This document shows, piece after piece, positions 17,591 through 26,054 of a stretch of 64,000 nt of DNA (position 1 is the stretch's first letter; each line of letters begins with the position of its first letter). The position numbers were made by a program, and so were the translations under genes. Origin of the DNA: Fontibacterium oligotrophicum (GTDB lineage: Bacteria; Pseudomonadota; Alphaproteobacteria; Pelagibacterales; Pelagibacteraceae); the NCBI GenBank assembly GCA_965235975.1, contig CBDDZZ010000002.1:277471-341470 (forward strand), read 5' to 3'. The notes beneath the pieces were generated by a model. It made no database searches. It saw nothing but the letters and a program-made list of their open reading frames with translations, and was not told the DNA's origin.

Positions 17591-18397
17591 CTAATTAGTT
17601 TTTTTTCTTTGACTATCTCTTATTGCATCTTTAAAATTTAAACGCTTTCCTTTAGAAATACCCAAATATAATTCTTTTACCTTTTCATTGTTTAATAAAC
17701 TTTTTGCAGACCCTTCTAACATTACATTTCCAGTTTCGATAATATATGCATAGTCACTATTCCTAAGTGCAATATTAGTATTTTGTTCCGCAAGCAGTAT
17801 GCTTACACCTTCTTTTTCATTTAAATCTTTTACAATATGAAATATTTCGGCAACTAACTGAGGCGCTAAGCCCATAGAAGGCTCATCTAGTAAAAGCATT
17901 TTTGGTTTTGCCATCATTGCTCGGGCAACAGCGATCATTTGTTGCTCACCGCCTGAGGTAAATCCAGCTTGACTTTTTCTTCTCTCTTTTAATCGTTTAA
18001 AATAATTATAAATTTTTTCAACTTCAGCATTTAAGTCTCCTCTAGATAATTTTCGTGAATAAGCACCAGAGATAATATTTTCTTCAACAGTTAAGTGTCC
18101 AAAACATCTTCTACCTTCTAAAACTTGAACCATTCCAAGTCTAACCATCTCAGACGGGTTTTGTTTTTTTATTTCGATGCCATCGTAATTAATAGAGCCT
18201 TTAGTGACTTCGCCTCTTTCAGAGGCAAGCATTGTAGATATTGATTTTAGTGTAGTGCTTTTTCCAGCGCCATTAGCGCCAAGTAAAGCAACTATTTTTC
18301 CCTTTGGAACGATTAAAGACACATCGTGAAGAGCTAAGATAACTTTATTATAAGCAACTTCGATATTTTTTATTTCTAAAATATTACTAGAACTCAT
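17591..18397 (-). CDS. livF: Liv-type ABC transporter ATP-binding protein LivF
   Basis: A 268-residue ATPase with Walker A GANGAGKSTTL near 38-48, LGMVQVLEGRRCFGHLTVEEN, signature SGGEQQMIAVARAM and Walker B MLLLDEPSMGLAP; the GMVQVLEGRR(C)F segment is diagnostic for LivF. The C-terminus is about 30 residues longer than many LivF proteins and is basic. It is the first gene after livK, separated from it by a spacer with a strong hairpin. Confidence 0.94.
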   Translation of the reverse strand: MSSSNILEIKNIEVAYNKVILALHDVSLIVPKGKIVALLGANGAGKSTTLKSISTMLASERGEVTKGSINYDGIEIKKQNPSEMVRLGMVQVLEGRRCFGHLTVEENIISGAYSRKLSRGDLNAEVEKIYNYFKRLKERRKSQAGFTSGGEQQMIAVARAMMAKPKMLLLDEPSMGLAPQLVAEIFHIVKDLNEKEGVSILLAEQNTNIALRNSDYAYIIETGNVMLEGSAKSLLNNEKVKELYLGISKGKRLNFKDAIRDSQRKKTN

Positions 18398-18445
18398 CCC
18401 AGTTAAATTCCCCTTAATTTTCTTTACGCAAGCTATTAAATACTA

Positions 18446-18483
18446 AGGGGAGTGTAAACATTTAATTTTATTTACACTCCCCT
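18446..18483 (-). terminator. Strong hairpin between livK and livF
   Basis: A perfect 13-bp inverted repeat (AGGGGAGTGTAAA / TTTACACTCCCCT) encloses a 12-base AT-rich loop. It has no long U-tract after it on the minus strand, so it probably acts as a partial terminator or an mRNA 3'-end stabiliser that lets the binding protein be made in excess over the membrane parts. That role is inferred from position. Confidence 0.7.
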
Positions 18484-18510
18484 AAATTAGTTAAATTAAT
18501 CTAAAAAAAA

Positions 18511-19860
18511 TTAACTACATTTTTTAGGAGTAATTTTATTTTCTTGAGCATACTTGCCTGCTGACTCTACGATTTGAGCTCTTATAGCAACTGGATCATT
18601 AGGTCCTGTCCAATCTCTAACTTTTTTGAAAGCTTGAGCTTTTCCATCCCATTGCATTAAAGCAAATTTTCCCGCGCCTTCATGCTGTGAACAAGAAAGT
18701 TGAAATGGAGCTAACATTCCCTCAATGCCAATTTCCTTCATTCTGGCCTCGGTCATATTGATCATTTCATATCCATCTCTAAACTCTTCACTAGTTACCG
18801 GTTGACCAATTTTGTTGTATTTTTTTTGTGCATTTCTCAATGCCTCAACCCACAAAATAGAGGCACCTAAACCTCTATTATAATAAGCGGTGCCAACACG
18901 TTTTGGATCAGCCAAGTTTCCTTTTCCAGCTTTATAAACTTTTTCCTGAATGTTTTTAATCAAAGGATAATTTTTTCCAGGTAAAGCATTTGAAACGACA
19001 TAAGTTCCGTTAGAAGAGTCTCCAGCAGGAATCATATCCTCTTCGGCTCCACCGAAAGTAACGTACATCATTTTTGTTCTTGGAAAATTAATTCTAGCAG
19101 CATTCGTCATCGCTGTTGAATTCATTCCAGAACCTGCGCCCCAAAAAGTAACCCAATCAGGTTTTTCCTGTCTTATTTGCAACCACTGAGATTGCTGTTC
19201 TAATCCTGGAGGAGCGATAGCAATTTCTACTAATGTAAATCCCCACTCCTTAGAAAGTCTTCTCATTGTTGGAAGCGGTTCACGTCCGTATGCAGTATCA
19301 ATGTGTAGGTGAACTATTTTTTTGCCCTTTAATTTTTCAGGGCCACCACCTTCAAGTTCTGCCATCCATCGAAGCTTAACTGCAATTTGTGACCAGTAGC
19401 TACTTGCAGCATTAAATACCCAAGGCCAAACTGTGCCGTCAGCAGCATCTGTTCTTCCGTAACCGTACTGAGCTAGAACAACCTTGTCTTCTGCCATACG
19501 ATTAATAACTGCGTAAGCACCTGGTGTTCCTAATGTATCGAACACAACCATCTTCTGACCATCTTTTGTCATAAGCCTTTGGTAGCACTCAACAGTTTTT
19601 GCGGCATTATATTCTGTTTCGCACTCTTGCCATGTTAGCATGACTCCATTTACTCCGCCTGTCGCGTTGACGTAGTTCATGTAATCAATTTGCGCTCCGT
19701 AATAACCAGTTCCCATTGCTGAGTATGGTCCTACTCGACTGCTTGGTATCGGAAAATATTGCGTCTTAGCTTGAGCAAATAAGTTCTGAGGTAGCAGTGA
19801 TAAAGAAAAAACTGCAGCGAAAAATATTGCTGAAATTTTTTTTGCTAATTGTTTTAACAT
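18511..19860 (-). CDS. Periplasmic substrate-binding protein of Liv-type ABC transporter
   Basis: A 449-residue exported protein. The N-terminus is a signal peptide (KKISAIFFAAVFSLSLLPQN, cleavage likely after NLFAQA). The mature part is a type I periplasmic-binding fold with VGPYSAMGTGYYGAQIDYMN, a Cys-containing WQECETEYNAAKTVECYQRL and CSQHEGAGKFALMQWDG near the end. It is longer than classical LivK and resembles Liv-cluster binding proteins of unassigned substrate. It is first in the liv unit, with a strong ribosome site AAGGGGG before the ATG and a good promoter, fitting high expression. Confidence 0.88.
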   Translation of the reverse strand: MLKQLAKKISAIFFAAVFSLSLLPQNLFAQAKTQYFPIPSSRVGPYSAMGTGYYGAQIDYMNYVNATGGVNGVMLTWQECETEYNAAKTVECYQRLMTKDGQKMVVFDTLGTPGAYAVINRMAEDKVVLAQYGYGRTDAADGTVWPWVFNAASSYWSQIAVKLRWMAELEGGGPEKLKGKKIVHLHIDTAYGREPLPTMRRLSKEWGFTLVEIAIAPPGLEQQSQWLQIRQEKPDWVTFWGAGSGMNSTAMTNAARINFPRTKMMYVTFGGAEEDMIPAGDSSNGTYVVSNALPGKNYPLIKNIQEKVYKAGKGNLADPKRVGTAYYNRGLGASILWVEALRNAQKKYNKIGQPVTSEEFRDGYEMINMTEARMKEIGIEGMLAPFQLSCSQHEGAGKFALMQWDGKAQAFKKVRDWTGPNDPVAIRAQIVESAGKYAQENKITPKKCS

Positions 19861-19889
19861 TAAACCCCCTTAATTATTTTTATGAAGAA

Positions 19890-19918
19890 ATTATATGTTT
19901 AAAAAAATTGACATACAA
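19890..19918 (-). promoter_or_regulatory. Promoter of the liv unit
   Basis: On the minus strand a -35 box TTGTAT (19913-19918) is followed after 17 bases by a perfect TATAAT (19890-19895). The leader is about 22 bases and carries the AAGGGGG ribosome site just before the start codon of the binding protein. Confidence 0.6.
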
Positions 19919-19941
19919 TATTATATTTAAAATCGGGTTAT

Positions 19942-19961
19942 GGATTTAAGTCTATAAATCC
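19942..19961. other. Small hairpin in the livK/HPP divergent spacer
   Basis: A 7-bp stem GGATTTA / TAAATCC with loop AGTCTA, followed on the plus strand by CTGCTTTTT. The 199-base spacer between the divergent liv unit and the HPP gene otherwise looks AT-rich and featureless. The hairpin could be a weak terminator or an operator-like site; I cannot tell. Confidence 0.3.
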
Positions 19962-20059
19962 CTGCTTTTTGTTATTATTCAACTCTTGAGAGAATAAATT
20001 TATAATTAGCTAAAAATTAATATAATAATTAAAGTGGTCAGAACTAAATAACAAATTAG

Positions 20060-20545
20060 ATGTTTAATACTATCAAAGAAAATTTTAGTAGGGCACTTTT
20101 TGCTCTTGTATTTTCAATAATTACTATCGCAACTCTTTCTTTTCTAAGTTTCAATACTAGTTATGGTTTGTTTCTTGCAGGTTCATTTGGAGCAACAATG
20201 GTATTGATTTTTGGTTATCCAGAAAGTCTCTTTGCTCAACCAAAAAATGTGTTTTTTGGTCATTTAATTACATCTTTAGTTGCTATTTTAGTACTGCAAT
20301 TTTTACCTTTTGATGATTTTTTACAAATTACAATTGCTGTTGGATTTGGAATTTTCTTTATGATTTTATTTGGTGTTACACATCCACCAGCAGGGGGTAA
20401 TCCAATTGTTGTGATCTTAGGCGCATCTTCTTATGAATTTTTACTAAATCCTATAATTTTTGGAACTTTAATCATCATATTCTATGCAATTATTTTAAAT
20501 CGCTTTATTTTAAAAAAAAATTACCCTGTTAACTGGCCAAGGTAA
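20060..20545 (+). CDS. HPP family integral membrane protein
   Basis: A 161-residue protein with four to five membrane helices. The family segments LFLAGSFGATMVLIFGYPES, PKNVFFGHLITSL and FGVTHPPAGGNPIVVILGAS (with the HPP tripeptide that names the family) are all present. Plant and cyanobacterial relatives have been linked to nitrite transport, but bacterial members are mostly unassigned, so no substrate is given. It is about 90 bases upstream of formate dehydrogenase on the same strand and divergent from the liv unit. Confidence 0.82.
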   Translation: MFNTIKENFSRALFALVFSIITIATLSFLSFNTSYGLFLAGSFGATMVLIFGYPESLFAQPKNVFFGHLITSLVAILVLQFLPFDDFLQITIAVGFGIFFMILFGVTHPPAGGNPIVVILGASSYEFLLNPIIFGTLIIIFYAIILNRFILKKNYPVNWPR

Positions 20546-20638
20546 TAGTCCTTTAATTTAACCTTCATATTTATACTGTGCAATATCATTCTTTTGTGCT
20601 TAAATATTCTCAATTAAATTACAATAGGGGTCAAAATC

Positions 20639-21838
20639 ATGAAAATATTATGCGTACTGTACGATAATCCAAAAAAAGGGATGCCAAAAAAGTACCCTTT
20701 AAATAAATTACCAGTTATTAAAAAGTATCCTAACGGTCAAACACTTCCAACTCCTAAAGGAAGAGATTTTAAACCTGGAACATTACTTGGATGTGTATCA
20801 GGCGAATTAGGACTTAGAAAATTTTTAGAAAGAAATGGTCACGAATTAGTTGTGACATCAGACAAAGATGGAAAAAATTGTCGTGCGGACAAAGAGTTAA
20901 GAGATGCAGATATCGTAATTTCTCAACCCTTCTGGCCTTACTACTTAACTAGAGAAAAAATGCAATCGGCTCCAAATTTGAGATACGCAATCACTGCAGG
21001 AATTGGTTCTGATCACGTCGATCTACAAGCTGCTATGGAACACAATATCGATGTCTATGAAGTTACTTTTTGTAATTCAAGATCAGTTGCAGAACATATT
21101 GTTATGATGATCATCTCTTTAGTTAGAGATTACCATAATCAACATGCAATCGTTAACAGAGGTGGATGGAATATAGCTGATGCTGTTCATAGATCTTACG
21201 ATGTTGAAGGAATGCATGTCGGAACTGTAGCTGCAGGAAGAATTGGTTTAGATGCATTAAGAAAAATGAAACCATTTGATGTGCACTTACATTATTATGA
21301 CAAGCATAGATTACCTAAGTCTGTTGAAAAAGAATTAAACTTAAGATTTCACAGCTCTGTTGAGTCTTTAGTAAAAGTTTGTGATGTTGTGACTATCAAC
21401 TGTCCTCTTCACCCTGAAACTGAAAATCTTTTCAATAAAAAAATGATTAGTAAGATGAAAAAGGGTGCCTACATTGTAAATACAGCTAGAGGCAAAATTT
21501 GCGATAAGAATGCAATTGCTGCAGCTTTAAAATCTGGCCAATTAAGTGGTTATGCTGGTGACGTTTGGTTTCCACAACCTGCGCCGAATGATCATATATG
21601 GAGAAGAATGCCTCATCACGGAATGACGCCTCATACATCTGGAACATCATTGTCTGCGCAAACACGTTACGCTGATGGTGTAAGAGAAATTCTAGAATGC
21701 ATCTTTGCAAATAAACCTGTTCGGAAAGAATATACAATCGTAAAAGATGGTGATTTAGCAGGCACAGGTAAACATTCCTACACAAAAGGTAATGCAACAG
21801 GTGGATCAAAAGAAGCCGCTAGATACAAAAGACGATAA
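20639..21838 (+). CDS. NAD-dependent formate dehydrogenase
   Basis: This cytoplasmic D-2-hydroxyacid-dehydrogenase-family enzyme oxidises formate to CO2 with NAD+. The 399-residue protein keeps the hallmarks of the metal-free FDH: ITAGIGSDHVDL, EVTFCNSRSVAEHIVM, the NAD loop GTVAAGRIGLDAL, INCPLHPETE, VNTARGKI, GDVWFPQPAPNDHIWRRMP and MTPHTSGTSLSAQTRYA with the catalytic His, then the FDH-specific tail AGTGKHSYTKGNATGGS. A ribosome site AGGGG precedes the ATG. A strong terminator follows, so it is probably monocistronic or co-transcribed with the HPP gene. Together with Fhs it splits formate between energy and C1 use. Confidence 0.95.
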   Translation: MKILCVLYDNPKKGMPKKYPLNKLPVIKKYPNGQTLPTPKGRDFKPGTLLGCVSGELGLRKFLERNGHELVVTSDKDGKNCRADKELRDADIVISQPFWPYYLTREKMQSAPNLRYAITAGIGSDHVDLQAAMEHNIDVYEVTFCNSRSVAEHIVMMIISLVRDYHNQHAIVNRGGWNIADAVHRSYDVEGMHVGTVAAGRIGLDALRKMKPFDVHLHYYDKHRLPKSVEKELNLRFHSSVESLVKVCDVVTINCPLHPETENLFNKKMISKMKKGAYIVNTARGKICDKNAIAAALKSGQLSGYAGDVWFPQPAPNDHIWRRMPHHGMTPHTSGTSLSAQTRYADGVREILECIFANKPVRKEYTIVKDGDLAGTGKHSYTKGNATGGSKEAARYKRR

Positions 21839-21858
21839 TCAAAAATTTATACATTAAT

Positions 21859-21900
21859 ACACACCTATAAAACTTAAGTGTTTTATAGGTGTGTTTAAAT
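21859..21900 (+). terminator. Intrinsic terminator after formate dehydrogenase
   Basis: A perfect 15-bp stem (ACACACCTATAAAAC / GTTTTATAGGTGTGT) with a six-base loop TTAAGT, followed by TTAAATTTTTTC. It starts 20 bases after the FDH stop and isolates it from the downstream tRNA gene. Confidence 0.85.
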
Positions 21901-21931
21901 TTTTTCAAAAAAATAGTACTAATAATCTCAC

Positions 21932-22006
21932 GGTCTTGTAGTGAAATGGATATCATCCTAGTCTTCGAAACTAGAGTTCTAGGTTCAAGTCCTAGCAAGA
22001 CCACCA
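21932..22006 (+). tRNA. tRNA-Arg (anticodon TCG)
   Basis: A full cloverleaf of 75 bases with encoded CCA. The acceptor stem GGTCTTG pairs with CAAGACC, the anticodon stem CTAGT/ACTAG holds the seven-base loop CTTCGAA with anticodon TCG at 21965-21967, and the T-arm is CTAGG-TTCAAGT-CCTAG. The D-stem ends in a G-T pair. TCG reads CGA (and by wobble other CGN) codons. It sits between the FDH terminator and rluD. Confidence 0.93.
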
Positions 22007-22018
22007 AATGTACTAATC

Positions 22019-23003
22019 ATGTCTGCTAACGAATATAAATTTGAAATAACAGAGGAGAAAAATAATACACGATTAGATTCTACGCTAGCTATTTTAATTC
22101 CAAATATTAGTCAGAACTAGAATTAAAAATATTATTAATGAGGGTTTTGTTAAAATTAATAAAGCTCAAATAACTCAGGCTTCAATTAAAGTTCACTCAT
22201 CTGACATTATAGAAGTTTCAATTCCAGAACCCAAAGAAGTAAACATTTCAGCAAAAGATATAAGGTTAGATATTCGTTATGAGGATACTGATTTATTAAT
22301 CATTAACAAATCACCTGAAATGGTTGTTCATCCTGGTGCTGGAAATTTTGATAATACTTTAGTCAACGCGCTTATGTTTCATTGCAAAAATAAGCTTTCA
22401 ACCATTGGTGGAGAATTAAGACCCGGCATTGTTCATAGAATTGACAAAGGAACCAGTGGTCTGTTGGTCGTTGCAAAAAATGATCAAGCGCATATTTTTT
22501 TATCAAAACAGTTTGCAGAACATACCATCAAAAGAGTTTATGAAGTTCTTGTTTATGGAAGAATGAAACCAAGTTCTGGTCAAATTTCCTCTATGATTGG
22601 CAGAAGCAAATTTAATAGAAAAAAAATGAGCATCAACACTTCAAGAGGAAAAGATGCTGTTACAAATTATAAAACTCTAGAATTTTTTTCAGGTAAAAAA
22701 ATTCCTGACATGAGTTTTCTTGAATGTAGATTAGAAACAGGAAGAACGCATCAAATTCGAGTACATCTTTCCTCCCATGGTAATCCTATTATTGGTGATC
22801 AGATTTATGGAAAACAAAATAAATTTATCAGAGATATCGATCCTGAATTTAAAGAATTATTAGAAGGATTTAAAAGACAAGCTTTACATGCAAGATCTAT
22901 TGGTTTTATTCATCCAAGCACAAAAAAAGAGATGGAATTTGAATGTGAAAAACCAAAAGATTTTGAAAACTTAATAAAAACAATTAAAAAGCTTAAGTTT
23001 TAA
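22019..23003 (+). CDS. rluD: Ribosomal large subunit pseudouridine synthase, RluD type (one +1 frame break)
   Basis: RluD-type enzymes make pseudouridines in 23S rRNA. The N-terminal S4-like part starts MSANEYKFEITEEKNNTRLD and stops in frame at 22118; one extra C at about 22112 (AGT-C-AGA) must be dropped to continue RTRIKNIINEGFVKINKAQI. The catalytic domain then has GIVHRIDKGTSGLLVVAKND with the catalytic Asp, and LECRLETGRTHQIRVHLSSHG. Repaired length is 327 residues, normal for RluD. It lies 12 bases after the tRNA and upstream of rpoH, the usual alphaproteobacterial order. Confidence 0.93.
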
Positions 23004-23041
23004 TATCTTGTCATAGAAGTTATAATGCTTACATAAGCACT

Positions 23042-23941
23042 ATGGAAAAAATTGAAAAAAATTCTAATCTTCCAACCCTTTCACCTGAGGGAAGTTTAAA
23101 TTCATATTTATTACAAATTAGAAAATTTCCAATGTTAGAGCCAAAGCAAGAATATATTCTTGCAAAAAATTGGCGTGAGAAAGGTGATCGGGAGTCAGCT
23201 CATGCTTTAGTTACCAGTCATTTAAGATTAGTTGCAAAAATTGCCATGGGATACAGAGGTTATGGCCTGCCGGTTGGAGAATTAATATCTGAGGGAAATA
23301 TTGGCTTAATGCAAGCAGTTAAAAAATTTGATCCAGAGAGAGGATTTAGACTTGCAACGTATGCTATGTGGTGGATTAAAGCAGCAATTCAAGAATATAT
23401 TTTAAGATCTTGGAGCTTAGTAAAAATTGGAACAACTGCTGCACAAAAAAAATTATTTTTTAATCTTAGAAAATTAAAAAATCAAATTTTTGCAATTGAA
23501 AGTGGAGATATGACTAATGCCCATGTTAAAGAAATAGCAAATCGACTAGATGTGAAGGAAGATGAAGTGATTTCAATGAATAGACGAATGGCTGGACAAG
23601 AACAATCATTAAATGCAAAAATTTCAGATGAGGAGCAGGGTGGTCAATGGCAAGATTGGATTGTAGATGAAAATGCTGACCAAGAATTATTAATTTCTCA
23701 GCGTCAAGAATTAGATCAAAAACATGCATTATTGCAAACGGCTTTAAAAGTCTTAGATGAAAGAGAAAAAGAAATTTTATACGATAGAAAACTCATTGAT
23801 GAACCAAAAACTTTAGAAGAGTTAAGTCAGAAATACAAAATCAGTAGAGAAAGAGTGAGACAAATTGAAAACAGAGCTTTTGAAAAAGTTCAAAAAGCAA
23901 TGCTAGAAAATATTAAAACAAAACCTTTTATTACGCATTAA
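23042..23941 (+). CDS. rpoH: RNA polymerase sigma-32 (heat-shock) factor
   Basis: A 299-residue group 3-like sigma factor. Region 2 has AHALVTSHLRLVAKIAMGYRG, GLPVGELISEGNIGLMQAV and ATYAMWWIKAAIQEYI; the RpoH-box region reads QKKLFFNLRKLK, and region 4.2 ends ISRERVRQIENRAFEKVQ. This pattern is diagnostic of RpoH. A TATAAT at 23021 lies close before the start, and a short inverted repeat TGCTTA-CA-TAAGCA (23026-23039) ends three bases before the ATG, where it could mask the start region. Its last 11 bases overlap the 3' end of convergent purA. Confidence 0.95.
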   Translation: MEKIEKNSNLPTLSPEGSLNSYLLQIRKFPMLEPKQEYILAKNWREKGDRESAHALVTSHLRLVAKIAMGYRGYGLPVGELISEGNIGLMQAVKKFDPERGFRLATYAMWWIKAAIQEYILRSWSLVKIGTTAAQKKLFFNLRKLKNQIFAIESGDMTNAHVKEIANRLDVKEDEVISMNRRMAGQEQSLNAKISDEEQGGQWQDWIVDENADQELLISQRQELDQKHALLQTALKVLDEREKEILYDRKLIDEPKTLEELSQKYKISRERVRQIENRAFEKVQKAMLENIKTKPFITH

Positions 23942-25220
23942 ACGGATCTTCAATAAAGATCGTATCGTCTCTTTCTGGACTTGTTGAAATACTTCCAATC
24001 TTTACTCCTATAAAATCTTCAATGGCTGCAATATAAATTTTTGCTTTCTCAGGTAATTCTTTATAATTTCTTATTCCCTTTGTTTCAGACTTCCAACCTT
24101 CAAAAGTTTTGTAAATAGGCTCTACAGCAAATTGATCCTCTGACGCGCTTGGAAAAAAATCAATTTCTTTACCGCGCAATTTATAACCAACACAAAATTT
24201 GATCTCATCTAATGTATCAAGAACATCTAACTTGGTTAAAGCGATTCCTGTTATTCCTGAAATGGTTGCAGATTGTTTAACAAGAACTCCATCGAACCAA
24301 CCACATCTTCTTTTTCTATTTGTTACAGTTCCAAATTCATGACCCCTTTGACCGATCAGTTCTCCTGTTGCGTCTTTAAGTTCTGTTGGAAAAGGACCTT
24401 CCCCTACTCTTGTTGTATAAGCTTTAGTAATTCCAAGGACATAATCAATGGTTTTTGGACCACAGCCTGTGCCAACAGACGCTGTACCAGCTACAGTATT
24501 TGATGAAGTCACATAAGGATAAGTTCCATGATCAACATCAAGTAATATTCCCTGCGCTCCTTCAAATAATATTTTTTTGTTTAATTTTTGAAATTCAGCA
24601 ATCTTTTTCCATACTGGTTGAGAAAATTTTAATATTTGTGGCGCAATTTTTAACAATTCATTAATTAATTCTTCTGATTTATATATCTTTTTTTTTAATC
24701 CTTTTCTGATTGCATTATGATGCTCTAAAATAACCTCTAGTCTTTGTTCTAAATTTGTCTTGGAGCGCAAATCCATAACTCGGATTGAACGCCTGCCAAT
24801 CTTATCTTCATAGGCAGGTCCTATTCCTCTTCTTGTTGTTCCAATTTTCGATTTTGCAGCATCTTCTCTAATCTCATCCATCTCTTTATGAAATGGTAAA
24901 ATTAAAGTTGCTGTATCAGAAATAATTAAATTATTTTCATTAACATCAACTCCTTTTTTTTTAATCTCTTCAATTTCCTCTAGTAGTGCCCAAGGATCAA
25001 TAACAACACCATTTCCAATAATTGAAATTTTATCTCCTCTAACTATTCCTGACGGAAGTAATTTTAATTTAAAAACTTTTCCATTAATGACTAATGTATG
25101 ACCTGCATTATGACCGCCTTGAAATCTAATGACAATATCGGCTTGTTCTGAAAGCCAGTCCACAATCTTTCCTTTGCCCTCATCTCCCCACTGAGAGCCT
25201 ACAACTACAACGTTTGTCAT
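23931..25220 (-). CDS. purA: Adenylosuccinate synthetase
   Basis: PurA joins IMP and aspartate with GTP to adenylosuccinate in AMP synthesis. The 429-residue protein has the N-terminal signature VVGSQWGDEGKGKIVDWL, RFQGGHNAGHTLVI, the active-site GTTRRGIGPAYEDK, FEGAQGILLDVDHGTYPYVT and the GTP-site TTTGRKRR-like VTNRKRRCGWFD. It is convergent with rpoH, with an 11-base 3' overlap, and is followed upstream by thiD on the same strand. Confidence 0.97.
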   Translation of the reverse strand: MTNVVVVGSQWGDEGKGKIVDWLSEQADIVIRFQGGHNAGHTLVINGKVFKLKLLPSGIVRGDKISIIGNGVVIDPWALLEEIEEIKKKGVDVNENNLIISDTATLILPFHKEMDEIREDAAKSKIGTTRRGIGPAYEDKIGRRSIRVMDLRSKTNLEQRLEVILEHHNAIRKGLKKKIYKSEELINELLKIAPQILKFSQPVWKKIAEFQKLNKKILFEGAQGILLDVDHGTYPYVTSSNTVAGTASVGTGCGPKTIDYVLGITKAYTTRVGEGPFPTELKDATGELIGQRGHEFGTVTNRKRRCGWFDGVLVKQSATISGITGIALTKLDVLDTLDEIKFCVGYKLRGKEIDFFPSASEDQFAVEPIYKTFEGWKSETKGIRNYKELPEKAKIYIAAIEDFIGVKIGSISTSPERDDTIFIEDPFNA

Positions 25221-25257
25221 AAGTAAATTTTTTGATGTCTATAAAAATCTAAATTAT

Positions 25258-26052
25258 TTAATTTAATAAAGCCACATGATTAATTGGCCCATGTCCCCTT
25301 CCAAATTTTGGATTTAATAAAATTGCTTTATGTACATATTGAATAGATCGTCTGCACGATTCGGTCATATTATAATTTCGCGAAATAAAAGAAGCAATTG
25401 CACTAGATAAAGTACAGCCAGTACCATGTGTATTTTTAGTATTGATTTTTTTATTTTTAAAAATCTTAATATTATTTTTTGAAATTAATACATCTTCAAT
25501 AATAGATTTATTAATATGCCCTCCTTTTATAAGTACAAATTTTGGTCCAAATTTTAAAATTTGTTTTCCAGCTTTGATTATATCATCTAGCGTCTTAATC
25601 TTTTTTTTAATTAAAGTCTCAGCTTCTGGAATATTTGGAGTTACTAATAATGCGTACGGAAATAATTTTTTTCTTAAATAATTAATAGAACTATTGCTAA
25701 TTAATCTATGACCTCCTTTTGCAACCATCACAGGGTCTATAATAATATTTTTTAATTTATATTTTTTAATAGCTTTTATAACTTCTTTAATTACACCCAC
25801 ATTATGCAACATGCCAATTTTTACAGAATTAGGCTTAATATCCTGAACAGAGAATGAAATTTGATTAAAAATTTCTTTTGGGGGGATAGAGACAATTGAT
25901 TTCACGCCTGTTGTATTTTGAGCAGTAATTGCAGTAATTGCTGTCATTGCATAAACGCCAAGTGAGGTTGCGGTTTTAATATCTGCTTGAATCCCGGCGC
26001 CACCACTAGAGTCTGAGCCTGCAATAATTAATAATTTAGACTTTAGTTTCAA
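25258..26052 (-). CDS. thiD: Hydroxymethylpyrimidine/phosphomethylpyrimidine kinase
   Basis: ThiD phosphorylates HMP and HMP-P with ATP to HMP-PP for thiamine. The 264-residue ribokinase-fold protein has IAGSDSSGGAGIQADIKT at the N-terminus, DPVMVAKGGHRLI, TPNIPEAETL and the anion-hole motif NTHGTGCTLSSAIAS near 206-220 with the catalytic Cys region. It lies two bases after glmM. Another thiamine gene, thiE, is at 44.9 kb. No TPP riboswitch is visible upstream. Confidence 0.94.
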   Translation of the reverse strand: MKLKSKLLIIAGSDSSGGAGIQADIKTATSLGVYAMTAITAITAQNTTGVKSIVSIPPKEIFNQISFSVQDIKPNSVKIGMLHNVGVIKEVIKAIKKYKLKNIIIDPVMVAKGGHRLISNSSINYLRKKLFPYALLVTPNIPEAETLIKKKIKTLDDIIKAGKQILKFGPKFVLIKGGHINKSIIEDVLISKNNIKIFKNKKINTKNTHGTGCTLSSAIASFISRNYNMTESCRRSIQYVHKAILLNPKFGRGHGPINHVALLN

Positions 26053-26054
26053 TG

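Noticed and set aside
21486..21809. A 107-codon minus-strand ORF inside formate dehydrogenase
   Set aside because: Antisense to the conserved C-terminal half of FDH, with biased composition typical of shadow frames.
21932..22006. Reading the tRNA as tRNA-Glu (TTC)
   Set aside because: The seven-base loop is fixed by the perfect CTAGT/ACTAG stem as CTTCGAA, which places TCG at positions 34-36.
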